A DNA stretch of 64,000 nt from assembly GCA_020161755.1 (NCBI GenBank), contig JAIUOS010000015.1, positions 28,810 through 92,809 on the forward strand. The letters run 5' to 3'. This DNA is from Actinomycetota bacterium. Its GTDB lineage: Bacteria > Actinomycetota > Actinomycetes > Propionibacteriales > Propionibacteriaceae. The translations under genes and the position numbers were made by a program. The number at the start of each line of letters is the position of its first letter. Within the stretch, counting starts at the first letter, position 1. Shown here piece by piece: positions 18,301 through 25,607 of this stretch. The notes under the pieces are model-generated. The model saw only the letters and a list, made by a program, of their open reading frames with translations, did not search any database and was not told where the DNA came from.

Positions 18301-20316
18301 GTAGAGCGCCCGGTCGCTGTAGCCGGAGGTGGCCGTTCCGGTCGGGTTGTTGCCGAACCCGACGATCCGTCCGCCGCGGGTGCTCGTGGTCTTCACCCAC
18401 GCCTCGACCGAGAAGGTCTGCGGCGCGGTCGAGATGTCCCTGGTGGTGACCTTCGCGGAGTTGGCCGTGGAGGTCACGCCGGTGCCGGTCTCGCCGACGA
18501 TCGCGCCGGCCGTGCCCAGGGTCATGTTCGTGTAGGCGCCGTGGTAGTCGCCGATGTCATCGACGGCCGCCGTGCCGGTCGGCTCGGTGAGCCGCCACAG
18601 GTGGGTCGCCCCGTCCCCGCGCACCACCCCGGCGTACGTCGACGGTGTGGCGGAGCTGACCGTGATGTAGCTCGACCACGCGCTGAACTGGTAGTTGCCC
18701 GACGCGTCCCTGGCCCTGATCTGGTAGCGCACCTGGCTGCCCGGTGTCAGCCCGGTGTCGGTGAAGGTCTGGCTCGGCATCTTCCAGAAGGTGCTGTCCT
18801 TGGTGACCGTCAGGATCTTCGCGCCGGAATTCCGGAAGACGTCGTAGCTCAACGTCGGGTCGTCGCGGTCCCAGATGCTGTTGAAGAGCACCTTGACCGT
18901 GCCGGAGTCCGTGGAGATCGGGTTCGGGTTGAACGTCGCGTTGTAGATCGGGCCCATCTTGTTGGGCGCGACGCTGCGCTTGGCGAATCGCACCAGACCC
19001 TGCTGGGCGACACCGTTGACGATCGGGAATTCCCCGCCCAGCACCAGGTAGTTGCTGTTGCCGGTGACGCTCCAGGCGGCCTGCCGGTCGGCCGTGTAGG
19101 TGCCGAACTCGAGGTCGGGGAACCAGTGCAGGACGCCCGGGTAGGACAGCCCGGTGAAGTCCCAGCCGTACGCGTCCTTCCGGGTGATCGTCCCGGTACC
19201 GAAGGTCGGCATCGCCCCGGCCTTCTGCCAGCGAGAACGCGGGCTGGTGTCGGGGAAGCCGCCCACGACCGAGCAGTCGTGGTTGTGCGACACGGTGTAC
19301 AGCACGCCGTTCATCGGCCAGCTGTCGTAGGTGTCACCGAGGCAGTCCTGGACCCAGTTGATCGTGCCGGTGTTGGGGTCGGCGGAGAAGGTGCCCTCGA
19401 AGGAGGCTCCGGCGCCGTAGGCGTAGCCGGTGCCGAACACCTGCGTGCCGTCCGTGCTCAGCGAGGCGATCGCCCCGTTGAGGCCGGCGGTCCGGATGCG
19501 GGTGGTGGCCGCCCAGGGAAGGTTCGCGCCGGTGCCGGCGTCGATCGCGCCCATGCCGTAGGCGTCGGCGCCGTTGAGGGTCGTGAACGACCCGGCCGCG
19601 ATCACCCGGGAGTTGTCCGGGCTCATCACCATGGCCCAGGTGTACCCGCCGTCGCCCACCGGCGCCCACGCGGTGATCGCGCCGTTGGTGGGCGAGAACG
19701 CTGCGAACAGGGTGCGGGGCTTCCCGGCGGCGGAGCGGAAGTTGCCGCCCACGTACACGGTGCTGCTGGTGATGGCGAACGCGCGCACCTGGCCGTCGGT
19801 GTTCGGCGCGAAGGTCGTCAGCAGGCTGCCGGTCGCGGTGTCGAAGGCCGCGACGTGGCCACGCGCGACCCCGTCCACCGCGGTGAAGTCGCCACCGACG
19901 TAGATGCGGCTGCCGTCGGGCGCGGCCCGGACGATCAGGCCCTGCGCATTCAGCGAGTGGCTGAAGGACGTGACGGCGTTACCCGTGGTGACGTCGAAGG
20001 CGAAGATGTTGTTGGCGTCGATCTCGCCCGCGCCACCGACGGCCACGCCCGGCGGCCGTGCCTTGCTGAAGCTGCCCACCACGTACACGGTGTTGCCGAC
20101 GATGGCCTGGCTCCAGACCACGCCGTTGACCTGCCAGGTCGGCAGGGCGTCGGCGCTGACCGTCTCCGGGAGCGTGACCGTCGCGGCGGCCGGAGTGTCC
20201 GCGCTCGCCGTGGTGGCCGTGGTCACCCCGATCCCGACGACGGTGAGGGCGAGGGCCACCAGGACCCGCAGGGACGCCGAAACGGCTCGTGAAACTCGTG
20301 CGCTAAGCGTGAACAT
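15367..20316 (-). CDS. Giant secreted multidomain protein: propeller, FN3, two LamG, five PKD, C-terminal module
   Basis: 1649 residues. Signal peptide 1 to ~40. Residues ~58-447 are a beta-propeller nearly parallel to that of the protein at 3841-9264 (GVVWSQAIVGN, GGEFP, VNGVAQQG). ~455-553 is FN3-like. LamG domains lie at ~558-790 and 798-1018. Five PKD domains fill ~1021-1438 (WNFGDG, WTFGDG repeats). Residues ~1443-1649 are the shared C-terminal module (DDFGRT, GWGSADTGG, RAKAWKG, EPTSW). Compared with its paralogue it lacks one LamG and has one more PKD. The start overlaps the 3' end of the flippase gene by 14 bases, so it is co-expressed with the flippase and the upstream lipoprotein. 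Likely a surface or matrix protein tied to the exported polymer (inference). Confidence 0.9.
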   Translation of the reverse strand: MFTLSARVSRAVSASLRVLVALALTVVGIGVTTATTASADTPAAATVTLPETVSADALPTWQVNGVVWSQAIVGNTVYVVGSFSKARPPGVAVGGAGEIDANNIFAFDVTTGNAVTSFSHSLNAQGLIVRAAPDGSRIYVGGDFTAVDGVARGHVAAFDTATGSLLTTFAPNTDGQVRAFAITSSTVYVGGNFRSAAGKPRTLFAAFSPTNGAITAWAPVGDGGYTWAMVMSPDNSRVIAAGSFTTLNGADAYGMGAIDAGTGANLPWAATTRIRTAGLNGAIASLSTDGTQVFGTGYAYGAGASFEGTFSADPNTGTINWVQDCLGDTYDSWPMNGVLYTVSHNHDCSVVGGFPDTSPRSRWQKAGAMPTFGTGTITRKDAYGWDFTGLSYPGVLHWFPDLEFGTYTADRQAAWSVTGNSNYLVLGGEFPIVNGVAQQGLVRFAKRSVAPNKMGPIYNATFNPNPISTDSGTVKVLFNSIWDRDDPTLSYDVFRNSGAKILTVTKDSTFWKMPSQTFTDTGLTPGSQVRYQIRARDASGNYQFSAWSSYITVSSATPSTYAGVVRGDGATHLWRLTEPTGTAAVDDIGDYHGAYTNMTLGTAGAIVGETGTGVTSTANSAKVTTRDISTAPQTFSVEAWVKTTSTRGGRIVGFGNNPTGTATSGYSDRALYLDTSGRPNFTVYSGAQRPVSSRVAINDGQWHHVVGTLDPTNGMQLFVDGLRVGRDQRYVSARDYDGYWRIGNDSVSGYSSAPSDAGLVGSFDEVAVYPSALTAAQVKAHYLASGRAQTWPAAPTDAYGQAVTADSPDLFWRLNTISSTLVDESGNGRTGNQTGSVTGGQTGPITGNTAANFQTNGLVVDKYSWNAPQAYTEEVWFKTTTTKGGKLIGFGNATSGLSSSYDRHVWMLDNGKVSFGANAGSQVVLTSTSAYNDGQWHYLVASQGSGGMRLWVDTVLVGSNSNSVSQDYTGSFRIGGDRVWSGSTNTYFTGTLDEAAVYPTALSEDAIRAHYAASGRSASNRNPVASFTTSADFLQVSVDGSASTDPDGPVASYAWNFGDGATATGPTATHTYAAGGTYTITLTVTDPQGATGTRSTPVSVGPNQAPVASFTATKDLLQVGFDASASTDVDGTVASYAWDFGDGHSDTGATTTHTYAAAGTYQVVLTVTDNRGATGTSSQSVTVVANQLPTAAFTSTVAYLSVGFDAAASADADGSVTGYSWTFGDGGTAAGVSPTHAYDVAGDYLVTLTVTDNRGGTASVTHQVTAVNPPNQLPTASFTASITDLSLSVDGTGSSDPDGNVALYAWDFGDGTTGSGATATHAYADAGAFTITLTVTDDDGGTATTTRSVTAVRPNQNPTAAFTSTVNGLQVTVDAGGSTDPDGTVASYAWTFGDGGTATGATASHTYADGGSFSVKLTVTDNRNGTDSVTKTVTVVAPGPLAKDDFGRTVTGGWGSADTGGAWSLTSGASKFSVSGGTGKVTLAAGQGYTASLPSVSSADTDLTVSVGIDQAATGGGQYVSAIGRLVSTGNDYRAKVRVLSTGVTVYLARTVGGTETVLSTTTVSGLTVSPGEVLQLRVQVTGNGTTTIRAKAWKGATEPTSWTSSTTDTTAALQGAGAVGLYTYLSGSTTNGPVVFSYDGLLVKSLAQ

Positions 20317-21592
20317 CGCAGGTCCTAGCTGTCGTGAGGTCGCCCGTGGAACCGGTCGATTCAGGATGGATCAGTGGTCGGAGGGCGAACTGGCGAACCA
20401 GGATCCCGCCGAGGAAGAGCCCCGTCGCCAGCGCGTACGGGGTCAGGGATGCACTCAGCCCGAGCGGACCCAGCAGGAGCCACACCAGGGAGAGCGCGAT
20501 CGTGGCGTCGACCGCGCGGCAGGCGAGCACGATCGGCTGCCTGCCCAGGACGGCGCCCAGGGATGCGAAGGGTTGCACGGTCGCCGAACCGGCCACGTAC
20601 AGGGCCCAGCCGGCGACGGCGATCTGGTCGACGCTGAACGACGGCCCGGTGACCAGGTGGCCGAGGTACGGGGAGAGCAGGGTGAGCGCTGCACCGGCCG
20701 CGAGCGCGGCGCCGCACAGCTTCAAAGAGGCGTTCCGCGCGCGGGCGGCCAGCCGTGCGGCCGGCTGCCGGCGGTCACGCACGTAGCTGGTCAGCAGGTA
20801 CGAGCCCAGCCCCTGCACGATCAGCAGGGCCGGGGCGACGAAGATGCGAGCGGCCTCGACCTGGCCGAGCGCGGCCTGGCCGAGGATGAGGATCACGATC
20901 GTGCGTGACGCGGTGAGCAGGCCCGGGGTGACACTCACCTGCAGGCCGCGCATGGTGCCGAAGAGGGCGACCTGACGAATGCCTGCCACGGTGACCGGGA
21001 CGACCGTCCGCTCGTCCGCCGAGATGAGGATCAGGCCGGCGACGATCCCTGCGGTCTGCCCGACGAAGAGTGCCAGCAGGAAGACGCCGACGTTGATCGG
21101 GCCGTTGAGGTAGCAGATGCCGAGCGTGCCGAGGCTGAACACCAGCGCCGTCGAGTCGAGCACCACCAGGCGCCAGAACCGCATGGTCGCCATCAGGATT
21201 CGTCGCACCAGCTCCTCGAGCTGGAAGGCGCCGAGCGCGAGCCCGAACCAGACGCCCTCGACCGGCGTCAGCAGGCCGAGGCCGACCATCGAGCCGGCGG
21301 TGACCAGCACGCTGAGCAGGCAGATGATCACGGCCATGCCCTCGAGCCCGCCGCGGACGACCCGGTCGCCGCGGTCGAGGATGACCAGGGAGTCACCGAT
21401 GATGCCGCTGGCGAGCGTCGTGGCGAGGACGATGACGCCGAGGCTGAGGCTGATCACGCCCAGCCCGGACGCGCCGAGCAGCCAGGCCGCCAGCACCTGG
21501 AGCAGGAAGCTCCCCAGGGCCTGCCAGACCTGCGCCACGGCCGCGCCGGCCGCGGGTGCCCGGACGATCCGTCCGATCCGATCGGCGATCAC
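20303..21592 (-). CDS. Wzx-like polysaccharide flippase (MOP/MATE-type membrane protein)
   Basis: 429 residues from the GTG at 21592, which forms a GTGA overlap with the stop of the lipoprotein gene; longer upstream frames have no membrane character and are not favoured. The protein has ~12 predicted spans with few charged residues in them, the size and pattern of polysaccharide exporters of the MOP superfamily. It likely flips the undecaprenyl-linked repeat unit across the membrane. It sits in a three-gene transcript: lipoprotein, flippase, giant propeller protein (14-base overlap downstream). The family call rests on topology and context, since this family has few fixed motifs. Confidence 0.7.
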   Translation of the reverse strand: MIADRIGRIVRAPAAGAAVAQVWQALGSFLLQVLAAWLLGASGLGVISLSLGVIVLATTLASGIIGDSLVILDRGDRVVRGGLEGMAVIICLLSVLVTAGSMVGLGLLTPVEGVWFGLALGAFQLEELVRRILMATMRFWRLVVLDSTALVFSLGTLGICYLNGPINVGVFLLALFVGQTAGIVAGLILISADERTVVPVTVAGIRQVALFGTMRGLQVSVTPGLLTASRTIVILILGQAALGQVEAARIFVAPALLIVQGLGSYLLTSYVRDRRQPAARLAARARNASLKLCGAALAAGAALTLLSPYLGHLVTGPSFSVDQIAVAGWALYVAGSATVQPFASLGAVLGRQPIVLACRAVDATIALSLVWLLLGPLGLSASLTPYALATGLFLGGILVRQFALRPLIHPESTGSTGDLTTARTCDVHA

Positions 21593-22230
21593 TGGCTGAG
21601 CCCTCCCCGGAACACCGCGGAGGTGTGCACCCCGTCGAAGTCGACGACGACGGTGACCTTGGACCGCGAGGACTTCGGCACCGCGAACGCGTACTTCGCT
21701 GTGGCGGTGGCGCCCAGCTTGAGGGTGCCGGAGAAGTCCTGCACCTTGGCCTTCTGCACGTAGACCGGCGAGACGTCCTTGCCATCCTTGTCCAGCACGG
21801 TGACCACGACGGTGTCGAGCGACAGCGCCCTCTTGGAGCCGTTGGTGATGCTCAGGGTGAGCACGGCGTACTGCCGTCCGGGGAAGGCCCCGGGCCCCTT
21901 GTCGGTCTCCTTGCCGAACGCGACGTCCTTGACCTTGAGCGCCACCCCGTCGGGGTACTTCACGGTCGAGGTCGTGTCGGCCGGCTTGGCCGTGATGGTC
22001 GGCGTGGCGGCGGATCCGCGGTTCACCTTGGGAACCGGCTGGTCCTTCGTCGGCTTCGGCGGCGTCGTCGTGGGCGCGGCCGATGGCTCGGACGTACTGC
22101 CCGACGTTGTTGATGCGCTCGGCACCGGCGTCTGCGACGGTTGGTCCTGACCACCCGTGCACCCCGCGCCGGCGAGAACGACGATTGTCAACCCGCCAAT
22201 GGCGAGTCTTCTCCCCCAGACCCCCAACAT
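21589..22230 (-). CDS. Small lipoprotein with DUF4352-like beta-sandwich
   Basis: 213 residues from the ATG at 22230; G8 followed by AAG lies just upstream, and the in-frame TTG at 22248 inside that G run is less likely. Hydrophobic signal followed by lipobox LAGAGC, then a Ser/Thr/Pro-rich tether (to ~residue 75) and a beta-sandwich of ~130 residues (YAVLTLSITNGSKRAL, VYVQKAKV, FAVP), the pattern of DUF4352-type lipoproteins. Function unknown. The GTGA overlap with the flippase gene and the position in front of it suggest an accessory role in export at the outer face of the membrane (inference). Confidence 0.75.
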   Translation of the reverse strand: MLGVWGRRLAIGGLTIVVLAGAGCTGGQDQPSQTPVPSASTTSGSTSEPSAAPTTTPPKPTKDQPVPKVNRGSAATPTITAKPADTTSTVKYPDGVALKVKDVAFGKETDKGPGAFPGRQYAVLTLSITNGSKRALSLDTVVVTVLDKDGKDVSPVYVQKAKVQDFSGTLKLGATATAKYAFAVPKSSRSKVTVVVDFDGVHTSAVFRGGLSQ

Positions 22231-22403
22231 TCTTGCTTCCCCCCCCAAGGACGCATGAAACTGTGGAAGGCGGCAACATCGCGGCGCGGTCGCCGACCCC
22301 AGATTTGGGCCTGCCCACGCGGCTAGAAACTCCCCCCGCCCACCAAGTTACCACTCCGCACGACGGGCCTACCAGAGAGAAGTCCGGGATGCGGGCGGCA
22401 ATG

Positions 22404-23579
22404 CTACCCCTGGCGCACGGCGCCGACGGCGTTCGCGGGCAGGGCCAGCGCGTCGAGCAGGCCCGCGACGTAGCGGTCGTGCGAGAACCGCTCGGCCACG
22501 ATCGGAGCCGCCGACAAGGCCCCGGACGCCTGCGCGGGCCAGTCGTCGACGAGTTCCCGGACCGCGTCGGCCAGTGCGTCGCTGTCGCCCGGCCGGACCC
22601 GACGGACCGACCCACTGGCCTGCGTCGCTTCACGAATGCCGGCCAGGTCGCTGACCACGGCCGGCCGGGCGGCGAGCGCAGCCTCCACGGCGACGTTGCC
22701 GAACGACTCGTCGAGGAGCGACGGCATGAGCACGATGTCGGCCCGCTCCAGTTCCGGCCAGACCTCCCGCTGGAACCCCACGAAGGTGACGCGCTCCGTC
22801 AGGCCGAGTCGGGCCACCATCGCCTCGGTCTCGTCGAGGAAGGAAGCGTTGCCGGCGAACACGGAGCCGACGATGCGCAGGTGCGCCTCCAGCCCCTCCT
22901 CCCGCAGCCGGCCCAGCGCCTCGATCGCCACGAGCACCCCCTTGCGCTCGGAGATGCGTCCGACGTAGACCAGCTGGACGGGACCGGTCAGGGCCGGGCG
23001 GGGCGGAACCACCGCCGGCGGGCCCGGCACCGCGTTGTGCACGACAACGGTCCGGGCGGCGAGGCGCGGCACGGACGCCGCGAGCACGTCCAGGGTGTGG
23101 TGGCTGTTCGCGATGATGCGGTGGGCGCAGAACAGGGGCAGGTAGAGCACCCGGAGCAGCCAGCCGGAGAGCGCCTGCTCGGCCTCGTGCAGGTGGCAGG
23201 CCACCCGGACCCCGGGCACGAGCCGGCCGAGCACCAGCCACAGCGGCTGGGTGACGGTGTTCACGACCAGCACGGCCGGCCGGGCGCGCCACAGGATGCG
23301 GGTCGCCGCCGGCAGTGCCCTGAACGCCTGCACCGCGAGGCCGGCCACCCCACGGACCGACATGCTGCCCTTGCGGAGGATCGGCGTCGGCTGGTGGACG
23401 ACCTCGGCGCCGGCGGCCTCCAGCTCGTCCACCAGCGGGCCGGTCTCCGGCACGGCCACGACCACCCGGTAGCCGGACGCCGCGATCCCGCGCGCCGCTT
23501 CCAGCAGCATCCGGTCGGAGCCGAACAGGTCCGCGCCCGGGTTCGCGAACAACACCCGGCGCGGGCCGGCAGGGGTCAC
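22404..23579 (-). CDS. Glycosyltransferase family 4
   Basis: 391 residues from the GTG at 23579, which overlaps the stop of the upstream gene as GTGA. N-terminal part: FANPGADLFGSDRML and a Rossmann-like fold, typical of the acceptor domain of GT4. C-terminal part: VYVGRISERKGV, LRIVGSVF, VTFVGF, then PSLLDESFGNVAVEAAL, the EX7E-type donor-binding region of GT-B enzymes. It likely adds a sugar to the lipid-linked repeat unit in the cytoplasm. Last gene of a tightly spaced minus-strand operon (26743 down to 22404). Donor sugar cannot be told. Confidence 0.85.
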   Translation of the reverse strand: MTPAGPRRVLFANPGADLFGSDRMLLEAARGIAASGYRVVVAVPETGPLVDELEAAGAEVVHQPTPILRKGSMSVRGVAGLAVQAFRALPAATRILWRARPAVLVVNTVTQPLWLVLGRLVPGVRVACHLHEAEQALSGWLLRVLYLPLFCAHRIIANSHHTLDVLAASVPRLAARTVVVHNAVPGPPAVVPPRPALTGPVQLVYVGRISERKGVLVAIEALGRLREEGLEAHLRIVGSVFAGNASFLDETEAMVARLGLTERVTFVGFQREVWPELERADIVLMPSLLDESFGNVAVEAALAARPAVVSDLAGIREATQASGSVRRVRPGDSDALADAVRELVDDWPAQASGALSAAPIVAERFSHDRYVAGLLDALALPANAVGAVRQG

Positions 23580-24478
23580 GGCGTCTGCCTGCCCGACGAA
23601 TCCGCCCCCGCCGCCTGCGTGGGCCAGTAGCGGTCGACGAGCTGCCGCGTGCTCGCGATGTTCCGCGCGGACGACGCTCCGAAGACGATGGCCTCGATGT
23701 GGGGCTGCGCGCAGACCCACTCGATCGCCTCCTCCGGGGGGATCGCCCCGGAGGCGTACACCGACATCGCCACCGCCCGGAAGCGGTTCTCGTCCAGCAG
23801 CCGGCGGTAGGCGTCGATGCCGCCCGACATCCGGAAGCCGATCTTGTTGATGTTCGAGCAGATCAGCGGGTTCTCGATCCCCACGGCGTTGAGCCGCTCG
23901 ACCGCCAGCGGCAGGTTCATGGTGATGAAGCCGGGCTCGGCGTCGTACTTCTCCCGGACGTGCCGGGCGAACACCTCGAAGGCGCCGTTGAACCCCATGC
24001 CGAGCAGCAGGTCGGTGACCACGTTCTGGAGCCACACCACCGGGGTGGGCAGCCCGGCGAACATCTTCATCTCCGCGTCGACCAGGAGCGTCAGCACGCC
24101 CTCGATCTCCTTGCGCGCCATCGACCGTGTGCCGCGGACGGCCGCGTCCAGCAGCCCGCCGTCGGGCAGGAACTTCTGGATCGCACCCACCATGCCGTCG
24201 GTCGTGACCGCGTTCGCGTACTTGTGGGCGTAGGGCATGCCCGGCAGCACGGTGAACTCGGGGAACTCGTCCCGGTGCGCCCGGAAGTGGTCGGCGATGG
24301 CACCCATCCGGTCGTGCGTGGTGCACATGAACGAGTGGATGCCCTCGGCGTACGCAGCCTCCAGGACGGCGATGATCGCCTCGTCGTCCTGGAACTGCAT
24401 CTGTTGCTGCCTGGCCTTCTCCTCGGACATGTGGTTCACCCCGAAGAACTGGTTGTCCCCCAGCAGAAGTCGCTCCAT
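23576..24478 (-). CDS. Conserved TIM-barrel-like protein, possibly aldo/keto-reductase related
   Basis: 300 residues. The start has a G6 run (24488-24493) 10-15 bases upstream. The sequence opens with LLLGDNQFFGVNHMSEEKA, continues through alternating strand/helix segments, and ends with VFGASSARNIASTRQLVDRYW, which recalls the C-terminal cofactor-binding stretch of aldo/keto reductases (GASSxxNI). The classic catalytic tetrad was not identified, so catalysis by that mechanism is doubtful. It sits between an oxidoreductase gene and a glycosyltransferase gene with 19-base and 4-base-overlap spacing, so it probably takes part in making an unusual sugar of the polymer. Exact function unknown. 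Confidence 0.6.
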   Translation of the reverse strand: MERLLLGDNQFFGVNHMSEEKARQQQMQFQDDEAIIAVLEAAYAEGIHSFMCTTHDRMGAIADHFRAHRDEFPEFTVLPGMPYAHKYANAVTTDGMVGAIQKFLPDGGLLDAAVRGTRSMARKEIEGVLTLLVDAEMKMFAGLPTPVVWLQNVVTDLLLGMGFNGAFEVFARHVREKYDAEPGFITMNLPLAVERLNAVGIENPLICSNINKIGFRMSGGIDAYRRLLDENRFRAVAMSVYASGAIPPEEAIEWVCAQPHIEAIVFGASSARNIASTRQLVDRYWPTQAAGADSSGRQTP

Positions 24479-24497
24479 GATTCCCGTCCCCCCGTTC

Positions 24498-25607
24498 TCA
24501 GTGCCGCCGCAGCCTGGCCAGCAGCCCCGGCTTGCGCGTGTGCGTCGCGGCTGGCGTCCGTGGTGTTCCCTCGACGCTCACCCGTGCGTCCGGCTGGTCG
24601 GCGTCGACGCGCATCTGCTCGATCAGCCGGTCGGTGACCACCGCGGACGCGAAGTCGTTCGTCCCGGCCACCTGGTGGTCGGCCACCCGTTGCGCGAAGT
24701 GCTCGAGCTGGGCGGTGTACTCCTCGCCCCGCAGGTAGAACGACACCGGCTCGGTGAGCTCGGTGGTGTACTTCACGTTCCAGCCCGGGCGGTACCCGGC
24801 CAACTCGGGCGCGTCCTCGCGGAAGTACGCCTGGAGCTCCTGCCGGTCGGCGAAGATCCGCCCCTTGGTGCCCCACAACGTGATCCGGGTGGTCATCTTC
24901 CGCACCGACTCGTCGCACCAGTTGACCGACACCTGGGTGGTCACGTTGCCGGGGTAGACCAGGGTGCTGGACACCTCGTCGTCGATCTCGCGGGAGAAGA
25001 CCGAGTTCAGCACGGTGCCGCCGACCGACTCGGGCTCGCCGAGGTACCAGTTCATCAGGTTGAGCGGGTGTGCGGCGTAGTCGTAGAGACAGCCACCACC
25101 CTCGGACTTCCGGCTGCGCCAGGTGCCGCCCTGCGGCTTCAGCACCACCGGGCCGTAGGCCTCGGCGAGGGAGTGCGTGACGTCGCCGATGGCTCCGGCG
25201 TCCAGCAGCCGCTTGACCTCGGCGAACACTCCGACGAACCGGTTGTGGTAGCCGACCTGGGTGACGAGGTCCTTCTCCGCCGCCAGGGCGACCAGCTCCT
25301 CCCCTTCGTCCGTGCCGAGGCAGAACGGCTTCTCGCAGAAGACCGCGACCCCGGCCTCCAGCGCCGCCCGCACCATCGGCGCGTGCAACCGGGTCGGCGT
25401 CGCCACGATCACCGCGTCCAGCGGCTCGTCCGCCAGCATCCGCTCCAGGGACGTGTAGGTCTTCAGCCCGGTGTACTTGGCCAGGACGTCGAGCATGATG
25501 CCCGAGGAGTCGCAGATCGCCGCCAACTCCACCCCCGGCAGCGCCCGCGCGATCGAGAGATGGGAGATGCCCATCTTCCCCAGGCCCACCACGGCGACTC
25601 TGATCAT
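24498..25607 (-). CDS. Gfo/Idh/MocA family NAD(P)-dependent oxidoreductase
   Basis: 369 residues. Residues 1 to ~120 are the Rossmann domain with VAVVGLGKMG and ATPTRLHAPMV, then FCEKPF, the EKP signature whose Lys is catalytic in this family. The C-terminal alpha/beta domain follows (~125-340), with LAEAYGPVV and DYAAHPLNLMNWY. Such enzymes oxidise or reduce sugar hydroxyls, often on nucleotide sugars. The start overlaps the stop of the upstream glycosyltransferase as ATGA, so the genes are translationally coupled. Likely makes a modified sugar for the polysaccharide; substrate unknown. Confidence 0.85.
   Translation of the reverse strand: MIRVAVVGLGKMGISHLSIARALPGVELAAICDSSGIMLDVLAKYTGLKTYTSLERMLADEPLDAVIVATPTRLHAPMVRAALEAGVAVFCEKPFCLGTDEGEELVALAAEKDLVTQVGYHNRFVGVFAEVKRLLDAGAIGDVTHSLAEAYGPVVLKPQGGTWRSRKSEGGGCLYDYAAHPLNLMNWYLGEPESVGGTVLNSVFSREIDDEVSSTLVYPGNVTTQVSVNWCDESVRKMTTRITLWGTKGRIFADRQELQAYFREDAPELAGYRPGWNVKYTTELTEPVSFYLRGEEYTAQLEHFAQRVADHQVAGTNDFASAVVTDRLIEQMRVDADQPDARVSVEGTPRTPAATHTRKPGLLARLRRH

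Noticed and set aside
16102..20292. 1396-residue open frame on the + strand opposite the second giant propeller gene
   Set aside because: Same reason: composition is a mirror of the real gene and no domain, signal peptide or ribosome-binding site is seen.
21593..22633. Long N-terminal extension of the flippase frame
   Set aside because: The extension crosses the lipoprotein gene in another frame and lacks membrane spans; the GTG at 21592 overlaps the lipoprotein stop as GTGA.
22083..23630. 515-residue + strand frame opposite the GT4 glycosyltransferase
   Set aside because: Antisense shadow of a gene with clear GT4 motifs and translational coupling to its neighbour.
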